Shown here one piece after another: positions 22,849-35,152 of a stretch of 64,000 nt of DNA. A program made the translations under genes and the position numbers. The stretch is from Linanthus parryae (lineage: Eukaryota; Streptophyta; Magnoliopsida; Ericales; Polemoniaceae). Location: positions 48,197,321 through 48,261,320 of the forward strand of contig JALGPY010000002.1 of the NCBI GenBank assembly GCA_023055425.1, in the 5' to 3' direction. Below the pieces are notes generated by a model. It worked only from the letters and a program-made list of their open reading frames with translations, was not told the origin of the DNA and made no database searches. Each line of letters begins with the position of its first letter. The first letter of the stretch is position 1.

Positions 22849-24431
22849 ATTGAAGTGGTGGTGGTGGTGGATGAAGGTGAATAAGGGAGGGAGCAATGGA
22901 GATCTATCTGGTGGTGTTTAAAGCCTGACTTGATGAATTAGTTCTGTATAGCTTTCCCTTTTAGGTTAGTATTGAACGAACCTTCTCTCTGGTTCTGATT
23001 TATTTGGATTTGGGTTATGGTGTTATGTAAATAATTCATATTATCTGCCATCATTCAGAAAAATGAAAATATTTTAGACTTGTATCAAATTGTGCATTTT
23101 ATCAACAGTTTATGCTTGTGTTGTAATTTCTTATGGATTGTGTTTTATGATTTAAGTAAATTGAGCTAAGGGTCAGGGATTAGCTGGGAGATGAGAAATG
23201 GGAAAGAACAGTGAATTGGGTGATAACAAGATCAACTAATGGAGAGAATGAATTAGAAATGAGCCTATTAGGCAGGAAAGTTGAGATTGCTGGTTAAACT
23301 ATTTATTGTCAAATAACTCACAGAGCATGAATCAGAGAAAAGATATAAGAATGTTTGATGTTCTTTTTAGCATGAATGAATTATATTTCTGGGTTCATTT
23401 TCTTTAGTGTTCTTCAGTTTTGAGTGTATGAGGAAAAGGGGCTTCCTTTGTGTTCTGTTTCAATGCCTTCCCTTGCCTCAAAAGCAGAGCATAGTCATGA
23501 TCAGTGAATCTGTTTTCTTGTGCCTTTAATTTGTGCCAAAAGATCTCTCATTTCTTTGAATTTTGCTAAAGAATGATGACGGACTAGTAAGGACCTAAAT
23601 CACCTGAGAACGGTATAACTTCTGAGTTTGTGGTGTGAAGTTTCGTTGTGAAGGTACTCAAGGTGAATTGGAAAGAGTGAAGAACTGCTTCGTTAATTTG
23701 CTCTATGTTTTTGGAACTAATTGTTTGGCGAAGGCGATGGTTCAGAGTTGAAATTATGCACAATTAAGGTTCCTTTTTCATGAAGTATGGTTTAAATTTC
23801 AATCGACCAACTTGTTGCTGGTTTAGAAGTAATTGTGAGGTTTGCCGGTGCAAGGGTGTCATGAAGTGGATGTCTAGTCTTCCGGGGAAGTAGATAACTG
23901 TAGTTCTAAGGAAAGTCTCTCCCACTTTTGATTTTACTCAACACTTGTCTTGATCTCTTTCAAAATGTTGTATATCTGATGATTTCCAATCACATTATCA
24001 GAGTCTAATATGATTTAACGCTTGCTTTCCCCTAATTTACTGTTTTAGTTATTATAATCACTGTCAGGGTCCCTTTTTAATGCATTTGGTTGTAGTTCAG
24101 GTTCCTTTCTAATGAAGCATGATTTGTAGTTGACATGCTTGTTACTGTAGGAAAGCGAAGTATGAGGATTGTGCACTCTCTTATTTTATTATCCAAGGCT
24201 GTCATGATGCGGACTGCTTAAATTTTGTCAGCCCATCATAATAATTAGTACTTGTTTGCATAGATTTACTCCAGGTTTAAGGAAATTGTCTAATACATTT
24301 GTTGTGACAGCATGTGTCTTGATCAGCGTCATCATTTTCTAAATCATTCGAACTTCTTATTTAGTACCATGGTAAAACTTTGCCAATGAGGTTCCATTCC
24401 TGAGACTAGATAATAACGTAATATTGATAAT
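22849..24431. other. 3' UTR and intergenic; no gene
   Basis: The first few hundred bases are the likely 3' UTR of the acidic protein gene, with T-rich near-upstream elements around 22960-23050. Beyond that the sequence is AT-rich without repeats or domains I can identify. Confidence 0.45.
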
Positions 24432-24850
24432 TCATTTGTGAACTATTGATCTTTTAAAATCTCTCGTGCCATCACTTTCCGATGAACCCACATCAGAAGC
24501 CACAAGAATCGATCCAAGCTCCTCTTTCACGGCACGGTCCACGGCAGCCTCCACTGTCTCGCCAGGTTTCATCTTCTCTGACAGAGGCCGGCCACGCCTC
24601 CGAACAGTCCCATTCGACAATTCCTGGTGCGAAATCTCCCGTCTTTGCCGGTAATCCGAACAATCATGACCTCGAAGGTGCGGATCGGAGGGGTGGAGTC
24701 CTCGAGAGAGGTCTCCCCTTCGGAGACCTCGAGCCAGAGGTCGTGGACGTTCTTGGATCCGGGTTTGATTCCCCACGAGGCAAAGGGACCAGGGAGGAAA
24801 AGAACGCGAATAGGATGGAGGTTGGAGAGAGAGAGAAAGACGGAGTAATA
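24432..24850 (-). pseudogene. Nudix-box-like gene fragment with frameshift
   Basis: Read on the reverse strand, one frame gives protein-like sequence (PFASWGIKPGSKNVHDLWLE, then SLEDSTPPIRTFEVMIVRI). A second frame carries on with HQELSNGTVRRRGRPLSEKM, PGETVEAAVDRAVKEELGS. Joining needs a frameshift near 24645. The last segment resembles a Nudix box (G-x5-E-x7-REUxEExGU), but the first Gly is Glu and the REU Glu is Ala, so catalysis is doubtful even before the break. It has no clear promoter or further exons here. I think it is a fragment of a plant gene I cannot name. Confidence 0.5.
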
Positions 24851-26161
24851 AGGTTATTCTCCAGATGATTTGTGCGAACTGATATAATAAGGTTTCGGAA
24901 GAAAAAGAAATGGAAAGAAGGCCGCAAAGGTGATGATTGTTATTGGAGTTTAAAAGGCTGCGTCACTAGTACAATTGCACCTGTCTGTGTGTAGTCATGA
25001 AGGAGCTTCCAGGAGTGGTGCTGTTAAGAGTTAACTTCCTGATCTTGTGCCGTAGAGTTTTGACGCAAGTTGGGTCTGGATGACAAAGTGGAGGGGAAGA
25101 AGAAGGAGAATCCGTGTAGTGATAACATTTCTAAATGAGCACATGCTTTTGGAGAAATTGAACTGAGGTGTTATACTCAAGGTTAAGTGGGGAAAGGTTC
25201 TCTGAGGTTAGCTGAATGACGATCAGGGTGGTCTCAATTTCTGCTGAAATTAACGCAGTTTAGTTGACAACAGCAAAAAGGTTTAAGCCTTAAACCTTTT
25301 TGCTTGACTAAAACATTTTATCCTTAAACTTTAAGGATAAAATGTTCGACACTTGTCCTTGTGGTGTATAGGAGGGTGTTACTGGAACTGATGTAAGAAG
25401 CTCATGGATTGTGTTGATGTGCATGATGTTGGTGGGAGTTTGGTTGTCTGTTCTCCCCTCTTTAGTTTATTCAACACGAAGTGAACTGATTAAGATGTTG
25501 GTTAGGACTTGGGAGTCGTAACTATTAAATATTCATAAGTAGAAACAATTCGTTTAACTATGAGCCGAAACCAATGATTGGAGTAAACTCTCTTAGAAGT
25601 TCGAAGCAGCGGTCTTCCACAAGAATCGCAGCTAGCTGGGTTTGGACCATGTGGTTCACTTTTAGACCATGAGTACTGGAGTGGAGAAGGAAGAATTTGA
25701 GGCTACTTTATCAGAATCCAGAAAATGGCGACTTTGAAACTGAGGCTACCAAAGAATAGCAAATGTGAGGTGATGGTAAATTTGAGGGATAGCCTGATAT
25801 TAGAATCAACCCCGATCTGATCTCTCTCTCTCTCTCTCTCTCAGGGAGAAGAAAGACATTCTTAAACCAGTGATTCAAAGACCTTCACCAAGCCGTTGTT
25901 GTTTAGTTAGGTTCTGACCTGATCGATAGGCTAGCCAAAAGGACCATCTTCCCATCCCCTATACACACACACACACACTCACCAAAAAAAAGATATGGAT
26001 GGCAAAAGGAGTACAATACTCATCTTGAATTGCAATTCATGTACAAGAAGATTTTCTGAAACTAGTCACAATACAAGAAGGCAATTAAATACCCCGCTGT
26101 ATTAGGTCCACGAATGTCAGTTAGACCCCATTCATATTACGAAAGCAAATAAAGATAGTAA
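24851..26161. other. intergenic; no gene
   Basis: No coding region is supported. It holds two near-perfect palindromes (25273-25346), a (TC)n tract near 25821-25842 and a short (AC)n tract near 25963. Confidence 0.45.
25273..25346. repeat. two adjacent near-perfect palindromes
   Basis: Positions 25273-25303 (31 bp) read GCAAAAAGGTTTAAG, one central base, then its inverse. Positions 25312-25346 (35 bp) read AACATTTTATCCTTAAA and then its inverse around one mismatched base. Eight bases separate them. Each would form a hairpin with almost no loop. Confidence 0.9.
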
Positions 26162-26456
26162 ACCTCCTTGTTTGGGTAAGGTATAAGAAGTAGGAGATAT
26201 AGATATGGTATACTCGTGGTTTCAAATCCCTTGTTTTGGTAAGGAGCACGAGATATGTATAACTTTTCCTCGTATTACCTCTCTTCGATTTTTGCTTATA
26301 ATCTTGTACTACATCACATCCTACCTCATATCCTTACCTAGCCAAACTCCGTAAAACAGAATTCATATCCTGCCGTATCTTACAACAATCATATCTTACC
26401 TCATATCCCAGTATTTTTCATGTCCCCTCCATCTTAATCCTTACCCAAACGAGGCC
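26162..26456. mobile_element. Tourist/PIF-type MITE
   Basis: The left end ACCTCCTTGTTTGGGTAAGG and the inverse of the right end (GGCCTCGTTTGGGTAAGG) match over most of their length. TAA flanks both sides (26159-26161 and 26457-26459). The element is 295 bp and non-coding, with internal CATATC/GATATG inverted motifs. Confidence 0.65.
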
Positions 26457-26733
26457 TAATAATGCATTTCAATGTTGTAAATGGGAAGGATGGCAAAGGG
26501 TAAAATGGGAAGCTGTGATATTGTGATTTACTAGTATTTAAGTCCTGAATTATTTGCAGGGATGATTTTTAGCTTTGACACACATTCCTCTAATATTGTC
26601 TATGAACCACAAAATGGTGAACCTGAAGCACCTACTAAATGTTAGTATAGTTAGTGCATTTGAAATGTGAGACAAATTGGCCACCAAGTTTCATATCGCC
26701 TCCACTTTAGTCATTGGTTTCCACTCTACAGAC

Positions 26734-27209
26734 TAGAGCTTCACTCGGTTCGGTTTAACCGGCGGTTTGCGATTAAAACCGAACCGAAAAACCGAGAAAA
26801 GGAGAACCGCAGAACCGAACCGCATGACAAGAACCAGAACCCTTACCGGAACCGTATCTATACGGTCACGGTTCGGTCTCAGGTATTTGGTAACGGGGAG
26901 GGAACCGGAACCGGCCCAAAACCGACTATTTTTATGTTTTTTTTTAATTATTTTTTACACCACAAAGCAACACAAACAAACAAAAAACTTTAAAAAAAAT
27001 CGGTAAAGGACTGGAACCGGTTAAACGAACTGAACCGAAATACCGGTTCCGGTTAACCGGTCCCGGTTCGGTTCCATGTTTTCGAAATATTTCGGTTACG
27101 GTTAAACCAAACAGATGAACCTAACTTACCGGTTAAACCGAACCGGGAACCGAAGGAACCGGCAAAACCGGTTCGGTTCCGGTTTCGGGTAACCGAATAT
27201 GAAGCTCTA
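26734..27209. mobile_element. hAT-type MITE with AACCGG subterminal arrays
   Basis: The terminal repeat is TAGAGCTTCA (inverse TGAAGCTCTA at the right). The 8-bp target duplication CTACAGAC is exact (26726-26733 and 27210-27217). Inside, AACCG, CCGGTT and CGGTTC motifs occur dozens of times on both strands at both ends. The element is 476 bp and encodes no transposase. Confidence 0.85.
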
Positions 27210-27217
27210 CTACAGAC

Positions 27218-28318
27218 TAGGTCGACCCAATGTTAACGCTCCATTTGTCCGGGAACAAAACATTTGCCTGTAAAATGTTTTCTGGATATTTATGCATTTG
27301 GTACACAAACTGTTTCGTAAAATATTTACCAGTTTTGTTGGCCAAATGATGTAAAATGACATACGGGTCCCCAAGATTCTAGACATTTTCCAAAACATGA
27401 AGCATCATGACAATCACCTGCAACCACCTCTCCCCAACTCCACAACCACAATTGCTACGGCCTTCCGCCACTACTTAGCATATATGTGAATGTTTCTGAA
27501 GTATAAACAAAGACCAGAAATAATTTGGAGAAATGTTTCGAACAAAATATTTTACATGTAAAAGGAAATTACTTGGAAAGATCACTTCATCACGATTCAA
27601 ATGGAGATGCAAAAGAAGCATAGCATGACAGTGTCATTAAGGACATTACATGAAGTGTTGGGACAAGCCTGACCTGCAGAATCAACCTTGCAGTTTGTCC
27701 TCGGAAAGAGAAAAAGAACAACCTGAGAGAGTGGTGAGATGTGAACCTTGGTTTCTAAATTGGGAACTACCCCAGAGTGTACTCTTCAGAAACACACGGA
27801 GTGACAGACACACTTTTATTAAGTGCAGCAGCACATCATAATTCAGATTTCACATCTGTGTGAATGCCTTCCCTTCTAGGCAATGAAGGGATGCGGTTAA
27901 AGGAATTTGTCTTGTAATTGGTATGTTGATCGACGAATGCCATATGTTGTCGTTAGTAAATATCAATTACTTTCACCTTCTGTTATCTAGCATTATTACT
28001 TGCCTGATATTCTTTTTTCTTTACTTGGTTATTTTCATGAAAAATATCTGATTTTTCATCACCCAATTTCACATACACAGAAAACACTATCCCCATTGAT
28101 AAACACGAACGCTCGTCCTGATAATTCATCACAGCTAACCAGGCTTAGCAACACAGTACATGTCCGTACATAGGTGATAATTTTTTTGCTTCTCCAAAGA
28201 CAGCTTGCTGAGTAGAATTATTATTATTTTATAACAAAAATAATACGTGATGGTAAAGCTAGCTAGCAAAAGAAGACCACTCCCATAAAGAAACAAGGTC
28301 CATCTGAAAGCAATAGGG
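27218..28318. other. no gene recognised
   Basis: AT-rich intergenic sequence upstream of the SRS gene. I found no definite TATA box within 200 bp of its start; TTTTATAAC near 28229 is a weak candidate. Confidence 0.35.
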
Positions 28319-28336
28319 TAGAGGTTTCTCCGAAGG

Positions 28337-28986
28337 ATGAAAGGAAGTAGGTGCCAAGACTGTGGGAATCAAGCCAAGAAGGATTGCTGTTTCTTGAGGT
28401 GTAGGACTTGCTGTATTAGCCGTGGGTTCGGTTGCCAAACCCATGTCAAGAGCACTTGGATCCCTCTTTCCCAAAGGCAACCCCATCTTCCACGGGCACC
28501 ACAAGAACACCACACTCAACCACCCATTCACCACCCTCAAAGATCCAGAGCCCATCGCCCATCTTCAGGTATGCAGAACCAAACTCCTCTTAATGAAACA
28601 TGAACAAAGCATACTTCTCCATTTCGCTCTTCATTTTGAGTTCAGTCTTTTTCTATTTTCTGTTTCTAGGCATGGTGGAAGTTGGGGGGTTTCCAGCTGA
28701 ATTCAGTGATTCAGCGATGTTCTGCTGCGTTAGAGTTAGAGGGCAGGACAATGTAGGTGGTGAGCAATACGCGTATCAGACATCTGTGAACATTGGCGGG
28801 CGTGTTTTCAAGGGTGTTCTCTATGATCAAGGCCCTGATGATCACAAGGAAAAAGTCGCTGCTTTCGCGCCACTTCCTTCCATGAATTGGCCTTCTTCTT
28901 CCTCTAGTTTCTACCCTAGTGATCCCCTGAGTGTACTCGCTTCTGCTGCTGCTTCTTCTCAATACTTTCCCTACCCAAAATCTTGA
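28337..28986 (+). CDS. SRS3-like: short SHI-related-sequence (SRS/STY) zinc-finger protein
   Basis: SRS proteins are plant-specific nuclear factors linked to auxin synthesis and organ development. Two exons (28337-28568 and 28670-28986) with GT-AG borders give 182 aa, close to the short SRS3-type members. The RING-like finger fits C6-x2-C9-x7-C17-x-F19-x2-C22-x2-C25-x7-C33-x2-H36, followed by the family phrase CQTHVKSTW. The usual His at position 19 is Phe. Exon 2 carries the second family domain ([28 protein letters not shown], residues ~95-134), with IGGR in place of IGGH. The tail is Ser/Ala-rich. The ATG was chosen because an in-frame TAG lies six codons upstream (28319-28321). The protein may be functional with altered metal binding. 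Confidence 0.92.
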
Positions 28987-29243
28987 AAAGTTTGATCTCC
29001 CACCCTCTCTGTAAAGTTGTTAATTCCAATGAAGAATTATTTGTTCTTGTCGGTGATTTAAATATTATTGGTTTAGAATTTGATCATGAGTGTGTAAGTT
29101 TTGTCTTAGACTGTAATTGAAAAATATTGGGTCTTTTCTGTGTTCATATTGGTGTCTTATTTTCGGTGTTTGTTTACCAACTTCGAAGCTGCTTTTCTCC
29201 CCATTATCCGTTTCCTGCCGGCGGGCTTGGATTTCAACTCCCA

Positions 29244-29245
<2 letters not shown>

Positions 29246-29323
<78 letters not shown>
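29246..29323. repeat. (TC)n microsatellite
   Basis: About 39 uninterrupted TC units lie 260 bp after the SRS stop codon, perhaps in or just past the 3' UTR. Ser/Leu and Arg/Glu open frames through it are artefacts. Confidence 0.97.
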
Positions 29324-29327
<4 letters not shown>

Positions 29328-29469
29328 GATAGTAAACAGCCAAATTAAGCTGAGCTTTGCCCCTAGTTTGGCTTCTGAACCACTTGTAATCTTTGACCTT
29401 TCTATTAGTATTTTGGAGGGAGATAGTGCCTAAAATTGCAGATGTGAGTATGAATTTATTGGTTCCGGA

Positions 29470-29656
29470 CAGCGGTGGAGTCAGGAATTACAAACTAACG
29501 AGGCACTATCTTACGTTGCAAGTAAAAATGGGGTCTTTCGTAGTTTTTCTAAGGATATGATTGCCAATTTCTGTTAAGAATAGGGGTATTTGTGTTGTTT
29601 CTCAGAATTAAGGTGAAGCACAAGCCCTACCGTGCCACACTCTAGCTCCGCCCCGG
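29470..29656. mobile_element. hAT-like MITE, CAGTGGCGGAGCC family, copy A
   Basis: The left end CAGCGGTGGAGTCAGGAATT and the right end CTCCGCCCCGG match the worn ends of related copies at 33869-34216 and 57112-57295. Flanking octamers (GTTCCGGA and GTTGCATA) are only partly alike, so this is an old copy. Confidence 0.5.
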
Positions 29657-30467
29657 GTTGCATATTTGTAGGTCATGAGAGAGAACTTAACATTCTCACC
29701 GGTTCAGATTTTTCAAAACTCTTATCATCTTCAGCTTTGACTAGGTTACTGATATTGGGCAATAACTGAAAGTGCTTATTCTGGGAAGGTTTTAGTCAAG
29801 ACAATGTTATGTTTTAATTTTTAATTCAATTCCAGCAACTAGAGTCCTTGAGGTCCCCAAAAGATTCTGGGATTAAAGAAACACTCAGTTATGCAAAAGC
29901 TGAGACTATATTTGGGAGAATCACTGAAAGAGAATACAGTAAAAGAGTCCAAAAAACTTGAATAATTTTATAGGTTGGGGGGCAAAAAAGACTGATTTCA
30001 GTGGGCATCTTCTGATTTTGCCAATGTAGGTAGAAAGCATTGCATACCTGCATGTTCATGTTTTTCTATTGTTTTATGCTGAAAGGGCATTTCACACTAA
30101 CCATGGGGAATGTGTCCTTTGTGCCTAGAAAAGAACCTGCTTAGAAGACTTTAAGGAAACTCTTTAGTTGTCTTAAGAGTTAATTACAAGTCCTGACAGA
30201 GTACCACTGGAAAACTGTTTGGCTAGTGAGGTAGTCTTTGGAATGAAGGGATTGAAGCATATTGCAGCGCCGAAAAAGACTAGAGAGATCAATCAATTCA
30301 CTACTTAAAAGGAGATTTTGCTTTTCTCCCAAACTTTTAGAGGGGACCGTTAATCAAAAGCTTCGGGGAAGGGAACAATATCCCCCGCGGTTTTTGTAAG
30401 ATCTAAAGTAGTTGAATTCAATGCCCCATGAAAATGATGGGAGAAAAATTGAACTGAAAAAGAAAAG
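29657..30467. other. no gene recognised
   Basis: AT-rich intergenic sequence with no domain or RNA gene I can support. Confidence 0.4.
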
Positions 30468-30968
30468 TAGAGCTGTCAAACGGTTTAATCTTAACCGTAA
30501 CCGGCCCGGTTCACCGCGAACCACTGGTTTTGCTTTGGTTCCGTCCCGGTTAATGTTCAGCCGGTTACGGTTACGGGCCGGTTAAAATTTCCGGCATCCT
30601 TTAATCGCCCTGCACCACGACACCGAACCTCTTTAACCGGGCCGGTCCTGAACCGGTAATTTTAATTAGTTGTATATATATTTATACACACACACACATG
30701 TGTGTGTGTATGTGTTGTGTATGTATACATAAGATAGTTGTAGTTGGCGGATAACCTGTCGGTTATGAGTTAACTCGCGGTTCGGGCCGAATAAGGCTTA
30801 GGTTTTCTGGTTGCCGTTCCCAAACCTAAAACCGGCCCCAACCACTATATAATAGGTCCTGGGCCGTTTTAGGACCGTGAGGTCCCAGTTCGGGCCGGTT
30901 ATTCTCTCAGCCGGTTTTCGGTGGGTCGGTTCGCCGGTCGCGGTTAACCGGCCCACTTTACAGCTCTA
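30468..30968. mobile_element. hAT-like MITE with AACCGG subterminal arrays
   Basis: The ends are TAGAGCTGTCAA and TTTACAGCTCTA (inverse TAGAGCTGTAAA). Both flanks are dense in CCGGTT, GGCCGG and GGTTAACCGG motifs, much like 26734-27209. The element is 501 bp. The flanking octamers (AAGAAAAG and GGTATAGT) do not match, so the target duplication has been lost or the element was rearranged. A (CA)n/(TG)n hairpin sits in the middle (30688-30720). Confidence 0.65.
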
Positions 30969-32567
30969 GGTATAGTACCTTCCCCTTGAGGAGAAGAGTT
31001 CCTTGTCAGAGTTAGCTCGGGGTTGTCCTTGTAAAGTGAGCTTGTGATTTTGAACACTTCTTCACTGATGATATCTAGCGAGTGATCTCCTATTCCTGTA
31101 GGCATTGTTTGAACAAAATCAGAATTCAGATGTTCGATAGGTTCATCACAACAAAGCAGTAGTTGCAATCTTGTTTGTTTCAGCAAATCTTGGATTTGTG
31201 TCCAGATTCGAGGTTTTCAACAACTGGGGATCTGGAATTATCAGCAGAATTGTAGATGGGTGAGATAATATTTCTCCGTATCTTTGAAATGGGGCTAACT
31301 TGGTGGAACCGCACTGATTGTACCTTTGTTCCACCTCTTTTTGATTCTCGTATCCTCAACTTGTTTGATTTGTCTGGTGTACGAGATATGATGTATGTTT
31401 CAGGATAAGCAGAACTGGTTTCTTTCTGTTGCTCGAATCAGATGCTGGATGCAGACAGGACCAGACGAGAGAGAAAACACCTATGACCAGCCTCCTTAAT
31501 GGTTAAGGTTAGCAACTGCGCTATTTCTTATGGTTTTGATAAATTTATTTAGTCGCGTGAACTAGGACATTTTCTGCTACAGATGTCTCCTGAGTCATGT
31601 CCTGTGAATAATTATAAGGCTTTGTACTGTCAGGTCTTGTTTGGGTACAGTATAAGAAGGAAGGCATAGAGATAAATTATAGTTATTGTCTCTTATACCG
31701 TGTTTGGGCACTGTATAAGTAACATGTACAATTTATCTCACATTATCACTCCTCCCCTTTTTTGCCTAAAAACGTGTACAGCATCCCGGTGGTATAAGTA
31801 GAAGCCAGTATAAGGAGTTTGGGGATATATTGGTGGAAAAGACTAAAATACCTTCTAACAAATCAGGAAAGTGACTTCAATGCCGCCATTCTTTCAAACA
31901 ATTCCTTTTTCACATTTCGCATTTTATCCTTGCCCTGCCTTAACACTGAAAAAAATATATTTGAAACAAGTTTTTGAGCCAGCCCTATGGATCATAATAA
32001 CTTTTAGTACCTTAAGAAGGAAAAATCTAACCATCTGGATGTACATTTCCTTCTTGCATGACTTACATTTTTTCCCATTGAGGCCGAACCTAAACCAGGT
32101 TATGCCTTGGAATGAAAGACAATTCCGAATCCGGCTCCCCTGTCATCAGGTCACCAACTTCTCGGAAGCGACATGCTCATCTGCTCTGGTTAGGGGGATC
32201 CGACAGAAGTACGAAGATTACGCTTGTTAAGAGAACTGGATGGATTCGAATTTGTTTTGGCCATGTCATTCCTCACCCACAAAGCTCTTAGAGAAAATTG
32301 CTTTGCACACATCTATTAGTACGAGTTCTCATTGAAGTGGCACTAACACAGAGAGTTACACGAAAGGTTTAGCCGTATTATTCTACTCAGCCCAGTATGA
32401 TCAACAAGGCTAAAGAAATACAGTATCTGCTATACCTTACATAATTGAAAACAACAGTACAATAAGAAAATAAGACTAATTTCATCCATATACAGACGCC
32501 AACGACACAAGATGTTGTTAGCTGCTGCGACAGTTGAGATTTATCACTTGAAATTTGTGTGTTTTCT
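30969..32567. other. no gene recognised
   Basis: Phrases of the type TTGTTTGGGTACAGTATAAG near 31638 and GTGTTTGGGCACTGTATAAG near 31700 look like a Tourist-like MITE, but no matching right end was found. The last few hundred bases include the probable 3' UTR of the reverse-strand protease. Confidence 0.35.
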
Positions 32568-34798
<2,231 letters not shown>

Positions 34799-34882
34799 GT
34801 TTTGGAAGGATAAGAAGAGAGGAGAGACACAATGGAAGGTGCAATGTGTAATCTTTCTATTTACAGTACAATGTGCAATGTG

Positions 34883-34891
34883 TATTTATAG
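34883..34891 (-). promoter_or_regulatory. TATA box of the cysteine protease gene
   Basis: CTATAAATA on the reverse strand lies 85 bp before the ATG at 34798, a normal spacing for a plant promoter with a short leader. Confidence 0.65.
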
Positions 34892-35152
34892 TGTGTGTGT
34901 GAATTAGTAATGTTTATCTATATGATGGAGAAAAGTTGAAGTTGCTTGAAATAGAATATGCATTGGTGTGCTAGTGTCGTCAGGTTGGTTAGTGAATATG
35001 AGAAATAGCGTGGGCTCTGAAACTGAATCGGAGTAATTTTATCCGTAGATGAGCTTGTTAAGCTTGTACCACATTTCCTTTTATGAACGATCTTATCATT
35101 TGGGGTTAGGAATATCACCATACGGGAAGTTGTTCAAATTCGGCTTGATGTT

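Noticed and set aside
29065..29348. Ser/Leu and Arg/Glu repeat ORFs after the SRS gene
   Set aside because: They translate the (TC)n tract and have no independent support.
31634..31835. Tourist-like MITE
   Set aside because: A left-type end is visible but no inverse right end or target duplication was found.
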